NCBI GenBank assembly: GCA_964544055.1
Contig: CAZJAA010000026.1
Location: 1 to 50,967, forward strand
Direction: 5' to 3'
Source of the DNA: SIG299 sp964544055
GTDB lineage: Bacteria > Bacillota > Clostridia > Lachnospirales > Lachnospiraceae
DNA: 50,967 nucleotides
Shown here: one piece after another, positions 1 to 7,311 of the stretch
Numbering within the stretch: the stretch's first letter is position 1
Layout of the letters: the number at the start of each line of letters is the position of its first letter
Notes under the pieces: generated by a model
Seen by the model: the letters and a program-made list of their open reading frames with translations, nothing else
Told to the model about the DNA's origin: nothing
Database searches by the model: none
Position numbers and translations under genes: made by a program

Positions 1-165
1 GATGTTTATTTTGTGGCTGAGAATGGCAAGAAATTTTTGGAAAATATATCAGGTTGGAAGGCAAACAGGAAGATAGCGCAGTTGGTAAAAATATATGCTT
101 CTCAAGCAGAGGCGAAACAAGAACTGGAGTTTATCAGTATTGATGAATTGTCATCGAATATGTGA
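1..165 (+). CDS. C-terminal end of an unrecognised protein (partial at window start)
   Basis: An open frame runs from base 1 to a TGA at 163-165 and gives 54 residues ending in DELSSNM. The start lies outside the window. The segment is charged, predicted mostly helical, and rich in Lys, Ala and Glu; I recognise no motif. A Rho-independent terminator about 40 bases downstream supports this being the real end of a transcribed gene. Function unknown. Confidence 0.5.
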   Translation, partial: DVYFVAENGKKFLENISGWKANRKIAQLVKIYASQAEAKQELEFISIDELSSNM

Positions 166-202
166 TATTAGATAATGCGAATAAAATACGAAAATTAGGC
201 TG

Positions 203-245
203 AAATAGTCGGATTGCATTTTAAATGGCATCCGGCTATTTTTGC
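203..245 (+). terminator. Rho-independent terminator after the first partial gene
   Basis: A 12-base arm (203-214) pairs with 230-241 with one G-T pair, and the hairpin runs straight into a T-rich stretch (AUUUUU). It sits about 40 bases after the stop of the partial gene at 1-165. Confidence 0.65.
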
Positions 246-480
246 ATATACGATTTGGGAGATATACCGGAATAAGAGTACTGCTCTCGCTGATAAGAGT
301 GCAGGTTACTTTAGCAGAGATAAGAGAACAGTTATACTTAGTCAGGAACTGATAATTGATGGTGTACCGGAGTTGCAGGCATTCATTGATGAGGTGCTTC
401 CAAGTCCTGAAGAGGAGGTTAGGTTTCAGCAGGAACTATTGGAAATTGTAGTTGATACAACTGAATATATACATGAGTGA
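214..480 (+). pseudogene. Unrecognised 88-codon open frame, probably a remnant
   Basis: The frame opens at a TTG inside the terminator hairpin, has no internal ATG and no ribosome binding site before it, so it is unlikely to be translated as it stands. The last 60 residues (acidic, ending VVDTTEYIHE) look more protein-like than the beginning, which fits the 3' end of a decayed gene. It is followed directly by a terminator hairpin. I recognise no family. It could also simply be a chance open frame. Confidence 0.3.
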
Positions 481-520
481 GGCAGAGGGACTATAGTAAC
501 AGGTTCCTCTGCCTTTTGTG
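481..520 (+). terminator. Rho-independent terminator
   Basis: GGCAGAGG at 481-488 pairs perfectly with CCTCTGCC at 506-513, followed by TTTTGTG. It begins one base after the stop codon of the 214-480 frame and isolates the uvrBA promoter from upstream transcription. Confidence 0.7.
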
Positions 521-538
521 TAGAAAAAATCAAAAATC

Positions 539-552
539 CGAACTTTTGTTCT
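539..552 (+). promoter_or_regulatory. Gram-positive type LexA (SOS) box upstream of uvrB
   Basis: The sequence CGAACTTTTGTTCT matches the Firmicutes LexA/DinR operator form CGAAC-N4-GTTCG in nine of ten informative positions. It lies 23 bases upstream of the TATGAT -10 hexamer of uvrB, so a bound repressor would cover the -35 region. uvrB and uvrA are classic SOS genes, which makes the placement meaningful. Confidence 0.8.
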
Positions 553-580
553 GTACTTTTTCGCTGGCGTGTGGTATGAT
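552..580 (+). promoter_or_regulatory. Probable uvrBA promoter with extended -10
   Basis: TGGTATGAT (572-580) is an extended -10 element (TGn plus TATGAT). The -35 at 552-557 (TGTACT) is weak and spaced 17 bases, which fits an extended -10 promoter. The SOS box at 539-552 abuts the -35. Confidence 0.55.
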
Positions 581-681
581 AGTAACAGTCATGAAATAAT
601 AAAATATGTTTTTTGAGTGATACTATATCCACAATGATTTATCCAGTAGTGGTGTTACTATCAGGTTCGGAGGTGGTTTTT

Positions 682-2679
682 GTGCAGGATGCACAAAATT
701 TGTTCAAACTTCATAGCGACTACGCCCCAACCGGCGACCAGCCGCAGGCAATAGAAGAACTGGTGCAGGGCTTTCAGGAAGGAAATATGTTTCAGACTTT
801 GCTTGGTGTTACCGGCTCCGGTAAAACCTTTACCATGGCAAATGTTATATCTAAATTAAATAAACCGACTTTGATTATCGCACATAACAAGACTTTGGCT
901 GCCCAGCTCTATGGTGAATTCAAAGAATTTTTCCCTGAGAACGCGGTGGAGTATTTTGTGTCCTATTACGATTATTACCAGCCGGAGGCATATGTGCCGT
1001 CTACCGACACATATATCGAAAAGGATTCTGCCATTAATGATGAAATCGATAAGCTGCGCCATTCTGCCACGGCGGCATTAACCGAGCGCAAGGATGTCAT
1101 TATTATTGCCAGCGTGTCCTGTATTTATGGTCTGGGCAGTCCCATCGACTACCAAAGCATGACGCTTTCGCTGCGCCCCGGCATGATAAAGGAGCGGGAT
1201 GAGGTACTAAAACGTCTGGTGGATATCCAGTATACCCGCAACGATATGGATTTTAAGCGAGGTACGTTCCGTGTCCGTGGGGATGTTGTGGAAATTTTTC
1301 CGATTTCCAGCGCAGACACCGCTATCCGCGTGGAATTTTTTGGGGATGAGGTAGACCGGATTACAGAGATTGACATACTTACCGGTGAAATCAAGTGTTC
1401 CTTAGAGCATATGGTGATTTTTCCGGCATCCCATTATGTTGTTGCCCCGGAAACCATGAATGCCGCCCTGGCAGACATTGAAGAAGAACTGCATGAGCGG
1501 GTAAAGTATTTTAAAAGTGAAGACAAGCTGTTGGAGGCACAGCGCATTTCCGAGCGTACCAACTTTGACATGGAGATGCTCCGGGAAACCGGCTTCTGCT
1601 CCGGTATTGAAAATTATTCCATGCATTTGTCAAGGTTAAAGCCGGGTGACCCGCCGAATACGTTATTAGATTATTTCCCGGACGATTTTTTAATTATTGT
1701 GGATGAAAGTCACATTACGATTCCGCAGATACGCGGCATGTATGCTGGAGACCAATCCCGTAAATCCACACTGGTGGATTACGGCTTTCGTCTGCCATCC
1801 GCCAAGGATAACCGTCCGCTGAACTTTACAGAGTTTGAAAGCCACGTCAGCCAGATGCTGTTTGTGTCGGCAACCCCATCGGTATATGAGAGTGAACATG
1901 AACTGCTCCGTACGGAGCAGATTATCCGTCCGACCGGTCTGTTAGACCCACTGGTAGAGGTTCGTCCAACCAAAGGGCAGATAGATGATCTGCTCGGTGA
2001 AATCCGCAAGGTAGTAGAACAAAAGCAGAAAGTACTTGTGACAACGCTGACCAAGCGTATGGCAGAGGATTTAACGGATTATCTTCGTGAAGTCGGAGTA
2101 CGGGTGAAATATCTGCATTCCGATATTGATACGCTGGAACGTTCAGAAATTATCCGAGATATGCGTATGGATGTTTTTGACGTGCTGGTCGGCATCAATC
2201 TTCTCCGGGAAGGTCTGGATATTCCGGAGGTGAGTCTGGTAGTAATTTTAGATGCCGATAAGGAAGGCTTCCTGCGTTCGGAAACTTCGCTGATTCAGAC
2301 AATTGGTCGTGCTGCGCGTAATGAAAATGGACATGTCATTATGTATGCAGACAGCATAACGGATTCCATGAACAAGGCACTCACAGAAACGAGCCGCCGC
2401 CGCAAAATCCAAAATAAATACAATGAAGAGCATGGCATTACGCCGACTACCATTAAGAAAGCAGTACGCGATTTAATCAGTATCTCCAAAAAAGCTGAAA
2501 ATCAGAACTATCGCATCGACAAGGATGCAGAATCCATGTCCAAGAAGGAACTGGAAGCCGTTATCAAGAAGATGACAAAGGATATGCACACGGCTGCCGC
2601 TGACCTGAATTTCGAAAAGGCTGCCGAGTTGCGTGACCGCATTGTGGAGTTGAAAAGAGAATTGTTAAATCTAGATTAA
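682..2679 (+). CDS. uvrB: Excinuclease ABC subunit B
   Basis: UvrB is the damage-verification helicase of nucleotide excision repair; it receives DNA from UvrA and recruits UvrC. The 665-residue product has the Walker A motif GVTGSGKT at residues 42-49, the Tyr-rich beta-hairpin YYDYYQPEAYVP near residue 95 that clamps one DNA strand, helicase motifs (VDESH; QTIGRAARN), and a C-terminal UVR domain with paired Glu/Leu-rich helices that binds UvrC. The frame stays open upstream to a TTG at 613, but the GTG at 682 is chosen because GGAGG lies eight bases before it and homologues begin just before FxLxSxYxPTGDQPxAI. Length is normal. It is followed by uvrA in the same direction and preceded by a LexA-type operator. 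Confidence 0.96.
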   Translation: MQDAQNLFKLHSDYAPTGDQPQAIEELVQGFQEGNMFQTLLGVTGSGKTFTMANVISKLNKPTLIIAHNKTLAAQLYGEFKEFFPENAVEYFVSYYDYYQPEAYVPSTDTYIEKDSAINDEIDKLRHSATAALTERKDVIIIASVSCIYGLGSPIDYQSMTLSLRPGMIKERDEVLKRLVDIQYTRNDMDFKRGTFRVRGDVVEIFPISSADTAIRVEFFGDEVDRITEIDILTGEIKCSLEHMVIFPASHYVVAPETMNAALADIEEELHERVKYFKSEDKLLEAQRISERTNFDMEMLRETGFCSGIENYSMHLSRLKPGDPPNTLLDYFPDDFLIIVDESHITIPQIRGMYAGDQSRKSTLVDYGFRLPSAKDNRPLNFTEFESHVSQMLFVSATPSVYESEHELLRTEQIIRPTGLLDPLVEVRPTKGQIDDLLGEIRKVVEQKQKVLVTTLTKRMAEDLTDYLREVGVRVKYLHSDIDTLERSEIIRDMRMDVFDVLVGINLLREGLDIPEVSLVVILDADKEGFLRSETSLIQTIGRAARNENGHVIMYADSITDSMNKALTETSRRRKIQNKYNEEHGITPTTIKKAVRDLISISKKAENQNYRIDKDAESMSKKELEAVIKKMTKDMHTAAADLNFEKAAELRDRIVELKRELLNLD

Positions 2680-2735
2680 ATAATCCATATAATAATGACA
2701 ACTCTGAAAGTTAAATGATGAATTAATAAGCGCAA

Positions 2736-2840
2736 ATGAACCAAGAAAAACCGTGGCATTTTATACACATTCCGCAGCGCATTAACGTATTACAGACATA
2801 TTATGACGTAGAAAAAGAATATTCCGAGAATGGAGATTAG
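2736..2840 (+). CDS. Possible 34-residue small ORF between uvrB and uvrA
   Basis: An ATG at 2736 opens a 34-codon frame ending with TAG at 2838-2840, four bases before the uvrA start. The predicted peptide begins MNQEKPWHFIHIPQ and ends EYSENGD; its composition is protein-like rather than random. There is no strong ribosome binding site before it, and its end overlaps the uvrA ribosome binding site (GGAG at 2832), so translating it could influence uvrA translation. It may be a small protein, a leader, or a remnant; I do not recognise it. Confidence 0.25.
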   Translation: MNQEKPWHFIHIPQRINVLQTYYDVEKEYSENGD

Positions 2841-2843
2841 GAT

Positions 2844-5693
2844 ATGTCAGAAAAAAAGAATTACATCAAAATCAGAGGAGCAAGAGAACATAATTTAAAG
2901 GGAATCAGTATAGATATTCCAAGAGACCAGTTTGTAGTGCTGACCGGTTTGTCGGGTTCTGGTAAATCTTCTCTTGCTTTTGACACCATTTATGCAGAAG
3001 GGCAGCGCCGTTATATGGAGTCGTTGTCCTCGTATGCCAGACAGTTTCTGGGGCAGATGGAAAAACCGAATGTGGAAAGCATTGAAGGGCTTTCTCCGGC
3101 AATTTCCATTGACCAGAAATCTACCAACCGCAACCCACGCTCTACGGTTGGTACTGTAACCGAAATTTATGATTATTTTCGTCTGTTGTATGCACGCATT
3201 GGTATCCCGCATTGTCCAAAATGCGGCCGTGAAATCAAAAAGCAGACGGTAGACCAGATGGTGGATGAAATCATGAAGCGACCGGAGCGCACAAAGTTTC
3301 AACTTTTGGCACCGGTAGTCCGAGGACGGAAGGGCGAACATGTCAAGGTACTGGAACAGGCAAAAAAGGCGGGCTATGTCCGTGTGCGTGTGGATGGAAA
3401 TTTATACGAACTGACCGAAGAAATCAAACTGGAAAAAAATCTCAAGCATAATATTGAAATTGTGGTAGACCGTCTTATGGTGCGGCAGGGCATTAAGCAG
3501 CGTCTTTCCGATTCCATCGACAATGTTCTGAATCTGAGTGACGGCTTGCTGATTGTGGAATACATTGGTGATGAAACCACACCGGAAGAAGAAGTCACCA
3601 TGAGCCAGAATTTTGCCTGCCCGGATTGCGGCATCAGCATCGAAGAACTGGAGCCAAGAGCTTTTTCGTTTAATAATCCGTTTGGTGCCTGTCCGGAATG
3701 TCATGGTATTGGTATCAAAATGGAGTTTTCGGAAGAACTGATGATTCCGGACACTTCTCTGAGTCTGAGCCAGGGAGCCATTGCCGTGATGGGATGGCAA
3801 TCCTCCAGTGACCCATCCAGCTTTTCCGGTTCTCTGCTTACGGCATTGTCAAAGCACTACGGTTTCAGTCTGGATACTCCATATTGTGAACTTCCGGAGG
3901 ACATCCGACATATGCTGATTCATGGTACGAATGGTGTTTCCGTGAAAGTACACTACACCGGACAGCGAGGCACCGGAGTGTATGACGTGGCATTTGAGGG
4001 GTTAATTAAAAACGTAGAACGTCGCTACCGGGAAACCTATTCCGATACAACCAAGCAGGAATACGAGAGCTTTATGACAAGCACACCATGTAAGCTTTGC
4101 AAAGGGCATCGTCTGCGCCGGGAAGTTCTGGGAGTTACGGTAGGAGGTAAAAACATTTCGGAAGTAACTGACCTGCCGGTTCGTGATTTGTACGATTTTA
4201 TGGATCGTCTGGAACTGACAAAGATGCAGGCACAGATTGGTGATATGATTTTAAAGGAAATAAAGGCAAGAACCAGCTTCTTAATTGATGTAGGTCTGGA
4301 TTATCTGACCTTGTCCCGTGCGGCAGGTTCGCTTTCCGGCGGTGAAGCACAGCGTATCCGCCTGGCAACGCAGATAGGCTCCGGGCTGGTAGGGGTTGCC
4401 TATATTTTAGACGAGCCGAGCATCGGTCTTCATCAGAGAGACAATGATAAGCTCCTTGGGGCTTTAAAGCGGCTCCGTGACCTTGGCAACAGCCTTATTG
4501 TAGTCGAGCATGACGAGGATACTATGCTGGCAGCAGACTATCTGGTAGATATCGGCCCCGGTGCCGGTGCCCACGGTGGCGAGGTTGTCATTGCCGGTAC
4601 ACCTGCAGAAGTCATGGCGTGTCCGCAGTCGCTGACCGGTCAGTATTTAAGTGGAAAACGCTGCATTCCGGTGCCATCCGTGCGAAGAAAACCGACCGGT
4701 TGGCTCACGGTCAAAGGGGCAAAGGAAAATAATTTAAAAAATATCAATGTCGAGATTCCTCTGGGAGTTTTCTGCTGTGTAACCGGAGTATCCGGCTCAG
4801 GAAAAAGCTCTCTGGTCAATGAAATTGTCTACAAAACACTGGCAAAGAAATTAAACCGTGCCAGAACGATTCCGGGCAAGTTTGATGAAATACTTGGAAT
4901 GGAGCAGCTGGACAAAGTAATCGATATTGACCAGTCACCAATCGGCAGAACGCCACGTTCCAATCCGGCTACCTATACCGGAGTGTTCGATTTAATCCGT
5001 GACCTGTTTGCTTCTACTTCGGATGCCAAAATGAAAGGCTACAGCAAAGGCCGCTTCAGCTTTAACGTCAAGGGCGGACGTTGTGAAGCCTGCGGCGGTG
5101 ATGGTATTATCAAAATAGAAATGAACTTCCTGCCGGATGTTTACGTTCCGTGCGAGGTGTGTGAAGGCAAGCGTTATAACCGTGAAACGTTGGAAGTCAA
5201 ATACAAAGGCAAATCGATTTTTGATGTGCTTGATATGACCATCGAAGAAGCGGTGCATTTCTTTGAAAATGTGCCAACCATCCGCAGAAAAATCGAAACG
5301 TTAAATGATGTCGGATTATCTTATTTAAAACTGGGGCATCCATCCACCTCTTTGTCCGGGGGAGAAGCGCAGCGGATTAAGCTGGCAACAGAGCTTTCCA
5401 GACGAAGCACCGGAAAAACCATTTACATTCTGGACGAGCCGACAACCGGACTTCATTTTGAAGATGTGCGTAAGCTAATAGAAATTTTGCAGCGTCTGGC
5501 CGATGGAGGAAACACCGTTCTGGTAATTGAACATAATCTGGATGTCATCAAAACAGCAGATTACCTGATTGATATTGGTCCGGAGGGCGGTGACCGCGGC
5601 GGTAAGGTAATTGCAAAAGGAACACCGGAGGAAGTGGCTAAGATGCCGCAGTCTTACACGGGCCATTATGTAAAAAAATATCTGGAAAAATAA
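2844..5693 (+). CDS. uvrA: Excinuclease ABC subunit A
   Basis: UvrA is the ABC-type ATPase that scans DNA for lesions and loads UvrB. The 949-residue protein has two ATPase modules: Walker A at residues 35-42 (GLSGSGKS) and 648-655 (GVSGSGKS), each with a signature SLSGGEAQRIRLA or SLSGGEAQRIKLA and a Walker B ending LDEP. Zinc-binding cysteine pairs are visible: CPKC in the first module, CPDC/CPEC around residues 259-284, and CEAC/CEVC in the second module. Length is typical. GGAG lies eight bases before the ATG. It is about 160 bases downstream of uvrB with no terminator between, so uvrBA is probably one SOS-controlled operon. Confidence 0.97.
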   Translation: MSEKKNYIKIRGAREHNLKGISIDIPRDQFVVLTGLSGSGKSSLAFDTIYAEGQRRYMESLSSYARQFLGQMEKPNVESIEGLSPAISIDQKSTNRNPRSTVGTVTEIYDYFRLLYARIGIPHCPKCGREIKKQTVDQMVDEIMKRPERTKFQLLAPVVRGRKGEHVKVLEQAKKAGYVRVRVDGNLYELTEEIKLEKNLKHNIEIVVDRLMVRQGIKQRLSDSIDNVLNLSDGLLIVEYIGDETTPEEEVTMSQNFACPDCGISIEELEPRAFSFNNPFGACPECHGIGIKMEFSEELMIPDTSLSLSQGAIAVMGWQSSSDPSSFSGSLLTALSKHYGFSLDTPYCELPEDIRHMLIHGTNGVSVKVHYTGQRGTGVYDVAFEGLIKNVERRYRETYSDTTKQEYESFMTSTPCKLCKGHRLRREVLGVTVGGKNISEVTDLPVRDLYDFMDRLELTKMQAQIGDMILKEIKARTSFLIDVGLDYLTLSRAAGSLSGGEAQRIRLATQIGSGLVGVAYILDEPSIGLHQRDNDKLLGALKRLRDLGNSLIVVEHDEDTMLAADYLVDIGPGAGAHGGEVVIAGTPAEVMACPQSLTGQYLSGKRCIPVPSVRRKPTGWLTVKGAKENNLKNINVEIPLGVFCCVTGVSGSGKSSLVNEIVYKTLAKKLNRARTIPGKFDEILGMEQLDKVIDIDQSPIGRTPRSNPATYTGVFDLIRDLFASTSDAKMKGYSKGRFSFNVKGGRCEACGGDGIIKIEMNFLPDVYVPCEVCEGKRYNRETLEVKYKGKSIFDVLDMTIEEAVHFFENVPTIRRKIETLNDVGLSYLKLGHPSTSLSGGEAQRIKLATELSRRSTGKTIYILDEPTTGLHFEDVRKLIEILQRLADGGNTVLVIEHNLDVIKTADYLIDIGPEGGDRGGKVIAKGTPEEVAKMPQSYTGHYVKKYLEK

Positions 5694-5737
5694 AAAGGTA
5701 CTTCCTCGAACAAAAAGTTCTCGGATTGGAGGAAAAT

Positions 5738-6337
5738 ATGGAAGAAAAAAAGAAAACTTACAGCTTTGGGGCAATGCTGTCTCGGATGAAGTACATTGAT
5801 CGCTGGGCACTGATGCGCAATTCCAGAAAGGAGAATATCAGCGAGCATTCCTTAGAGGTAGCAATGATTGCCCATCTTCTGGCGGTTATCGGCCGGGTAC
5901 GTTTTGGAAAAGAACTCGATGCAGATAAAGCGGCATTGATTGGAATTTACCATGACTGCACGGAAATTATCACAGGAGATATGCCAACGCCGATTAAGTA
6001 TTATAACGTGGAAATGCGTGATACCTTCAAGGAAATAGAGGATTTTGCTGCAATTAAGCTACTTGCCATGCTGCCGGACGATATACGCGAGGAGTATGAG
6101 GAGCTATTTTTTGCCCAAGAACGGGATGCCTATCTGTGGGAGCTTGTTAAGGCGGCAGATAAAATTTCTGCGCTAATTAAGTGTGTAGAAGAGGAAAAAA
6201 CAGGCAATACAGAATTTGCGAATGCAAAAAAAATGACTAGAAGCTCCATTGACATGATGGAAATGGAAGAGGTTGCGGTTTTTTTTGAAGAATTTTATCC
6301 GGCATACTTAAAGACTCTGGATGAATTGTCGATATAA
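5738..6337 (+). CDS. yfbR: YfbR-like HD-domain 5'-deoxynucleotidase
   Basis: The 199-residue product resembles E. coli YfbR along its length: the N-terminal block with RMKYIDRWALMRNSR, then EHS, then HDCTEIITGDMPTPIKYY. The metal-binding HD set is present: His37, His72-Asp73 and Asp141. YfbR dephosphorylates deoxynucleoside 5'-monophosphates in the cytoplasm and shapes dNTP pools. A TTG at 5726 is in frame, but the ATG at 5738 has GGAGG four to nine bases upstream and is the better start. The gene follows uvrA by about 40 bases and may be read with it; the leader can fold so that TTCCTC (5702-5707) pairs with the GAGGAA that forms the ribosome binding site. Confidence 0.88.
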   Translation: MEEKKKTYSFGAMLSRMKYIDRWALMRNSRKENISEHSLEVAMIAHLLAVIGRVRFGKELDADKAALIGIYHDCTEIITGDMPTPIKYYNVEMRDTFKEIEDFAAIKLLAMLPDDIREEYEELFFAQERDAYLWELVKAADKISALIKCVEEEKTGNTEFANAKKMTRSSIDMMEMEEVAVFFEEFYPAYLKTLDELSI

Positions 6338-6368
6338 CAAGTAGGCAACAAAATAAAAAGCAAGGACG

Positions 6369-6413
6369 GCGTTATAATTCCCGGAAGGACTCTGGAAATT
6401 ATAACGCTTTTTT
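6369..6413 (+). terminator. Rho-independent terminator after yfbR
   Basis: GCGTTATAATT (6369-6379) pairs perfectly with AATTATAACGC (6397-6407), then TTTTTTATA. This ends the uvrBA-yfbR transcription unit. Confidence 0.85.
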
Positions 6414-6418
6414 ATATA

Positions 6419-6570
6419 TAATTGGAAATTGCTATTTCCGATTACATAAAAACGCTCCGCTTTGGATGTGCACTCGCTCGCACGAAAAGAAAATAGTCGC
6501 AAGCGACCGCACCTGGTGCGAGAATGTGACAAGGCACATTCTATGTTATTTGGTTGCCAAAAGACATAAC
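6419..6570. repeat. Multi-hairpin palindromic element, likely dispersed repeat
   Basis: The region holds a series of inverted repeats: an 11-base stem (6419-6429 with 6434-6444, GGAAAT/ATTTCC core), CTCGCAC 6477-6483 with GTGCGAG 6516-6522 enclosing GTCGC/GCGAC (6496-6507), AGAATGTG 6521-6528 with CACATTCT 6535-6542, and TATGT 6542-6546 with ACATA 6564-6568 enclosing TTTGG/CCAAA. The first stem plus the following ATAAAAAC tail recurs at 36361-36393, which argues for a repeat family. No coding sequence is convincing here. It may also be transcribed as the leader of the 6635 gene. Confidence 0.55.
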
Positions 6571-6634
6571 CGCTCAGACAGGGAAGGAGAGTGGGTGATT
6601 TCCGAAGAAACGGAATCACAGAAAGGAGACAGAA

Positions 6635-7210
6635 ATGGCACTCGGAATGGTGCAACCTGGATACGGAAATTCCCTGTATCAGTGTCCGGAATGGTGGAAA
6701 ACAGAAGCAACTTCTGATTATGCTGAACTGCTGGCAAAGCTGACCACGGAGCTTGAGCTGGTATTTAGAAATTCGGAAGAACCCTCATCTTCAGAGGAGG
6801 AGCAAAGCAATTTCAGACCAAAAGAATGTCGTCAGGAAAGGAGAAAAGACTGGGAAGAGGTTTTAAAACAGTCAGTTGTGCTGGATGTTATGCTGCGGCA
6901 GATGATAGAGAACGGTCTTGGGCAGCAAAAGAAAGAACCGCAGGAAAAACCAAAGAAATGGAAAACAGAGGCATTGGATAACGAGTTTCATTGGAATGGA
7001 ATTATAACCTGTGAAGAAGGACGGCTGAAAGAAAATGCAGAGGTGTCCAAATGGTGTGGAAATTCAGAATTTCTTTTAGAAAATAGGGGAGAAGGCGCAG
7101 AGCACTTTGCTCCATCCGGTGGCGGAAGACAGCAAAAGCTGCCGTTTGGTATCCTGTGTCTGACTTGTGAAACGGAATGTGAACGTAAAGCCCACAGGAA
7201 ACAGTCTTGA
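6635..7210 (+). CDS. Hypothetical protein, 191 residues
   Basis: The ATG follows AAAGGAGAC with good spacing, so translation is plausible. The protein is hydrophilic with many Glu, Lys and Trp residues, an acidic run (SSSEEE near residues 50-56), two similar segments around WWKTEA and KWKTEA, and no signal peptide or membrane segment. There are five Cys in the C-terminal third. It is flanked by a structured repeat element and a bidirectional terminator. I do not recognise a family, and it could be a lineage-specific or decaying gene. Confidence 0.5.
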   Translation: MALGMVQPGYGNSLYQCPEWWKTEATSDYAELLAKLTTELELVFRNSEEPSSSEEEQSNFRPKECRQERRKDWEEVLKQSVVLDVMLRQMIENGLGQQKKEPQEKPKKWKTEALDNEFHWNGIITCEEGRLKENAEVSKWCGNSEFLLENRGEGAEHFAPSGGGRQQKLPFGILCLTCETECERKAHRKQS

Positions 7211-7242
7211 ATTTTGTCATTACCTGTGGAACACTGAAAAAT

Positions 7243-7277
7243 GGGACTGTACAGCGAAACTATTTCGGTACAGTCCC
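7243..7277. terminator. Bidirectional terminator
   Basis: GGGACTGTAC (7243-7252) pairs perfectly with GTACAGTCCC (7268-7277). Read on the minus strand it is followed by ATTTTTC, and it lies between the convergent 6635-7210 gene and the minus-strand aminotransferase, so it probably serves both. Confidence 0.7.
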
Positions 7278-7311
7278 AAAGCATTTTGTTTTATCGTAAC
7301 TTATTTTACGT

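Noticed and set aside
2895..3341. 148-codon minus-strand frame within uvrA
   Set aside because: Wholly inside uvrA and not matched by any recognisable domain.
5707..5720. Second SOS-like box before yfbR (CGAAC-AAAAA-GTTC)
   Set aside because: The spacing is five bases instead of four, which breaks LexA box geometry; it is better explained as the inner part of the leader hairpin.
6466..6717. 83-codon open frame inside the hairpin element
   Set aside because: Its first half is the palindromic element and it overlaps the better supported start at 6635; no ribosome binding site.
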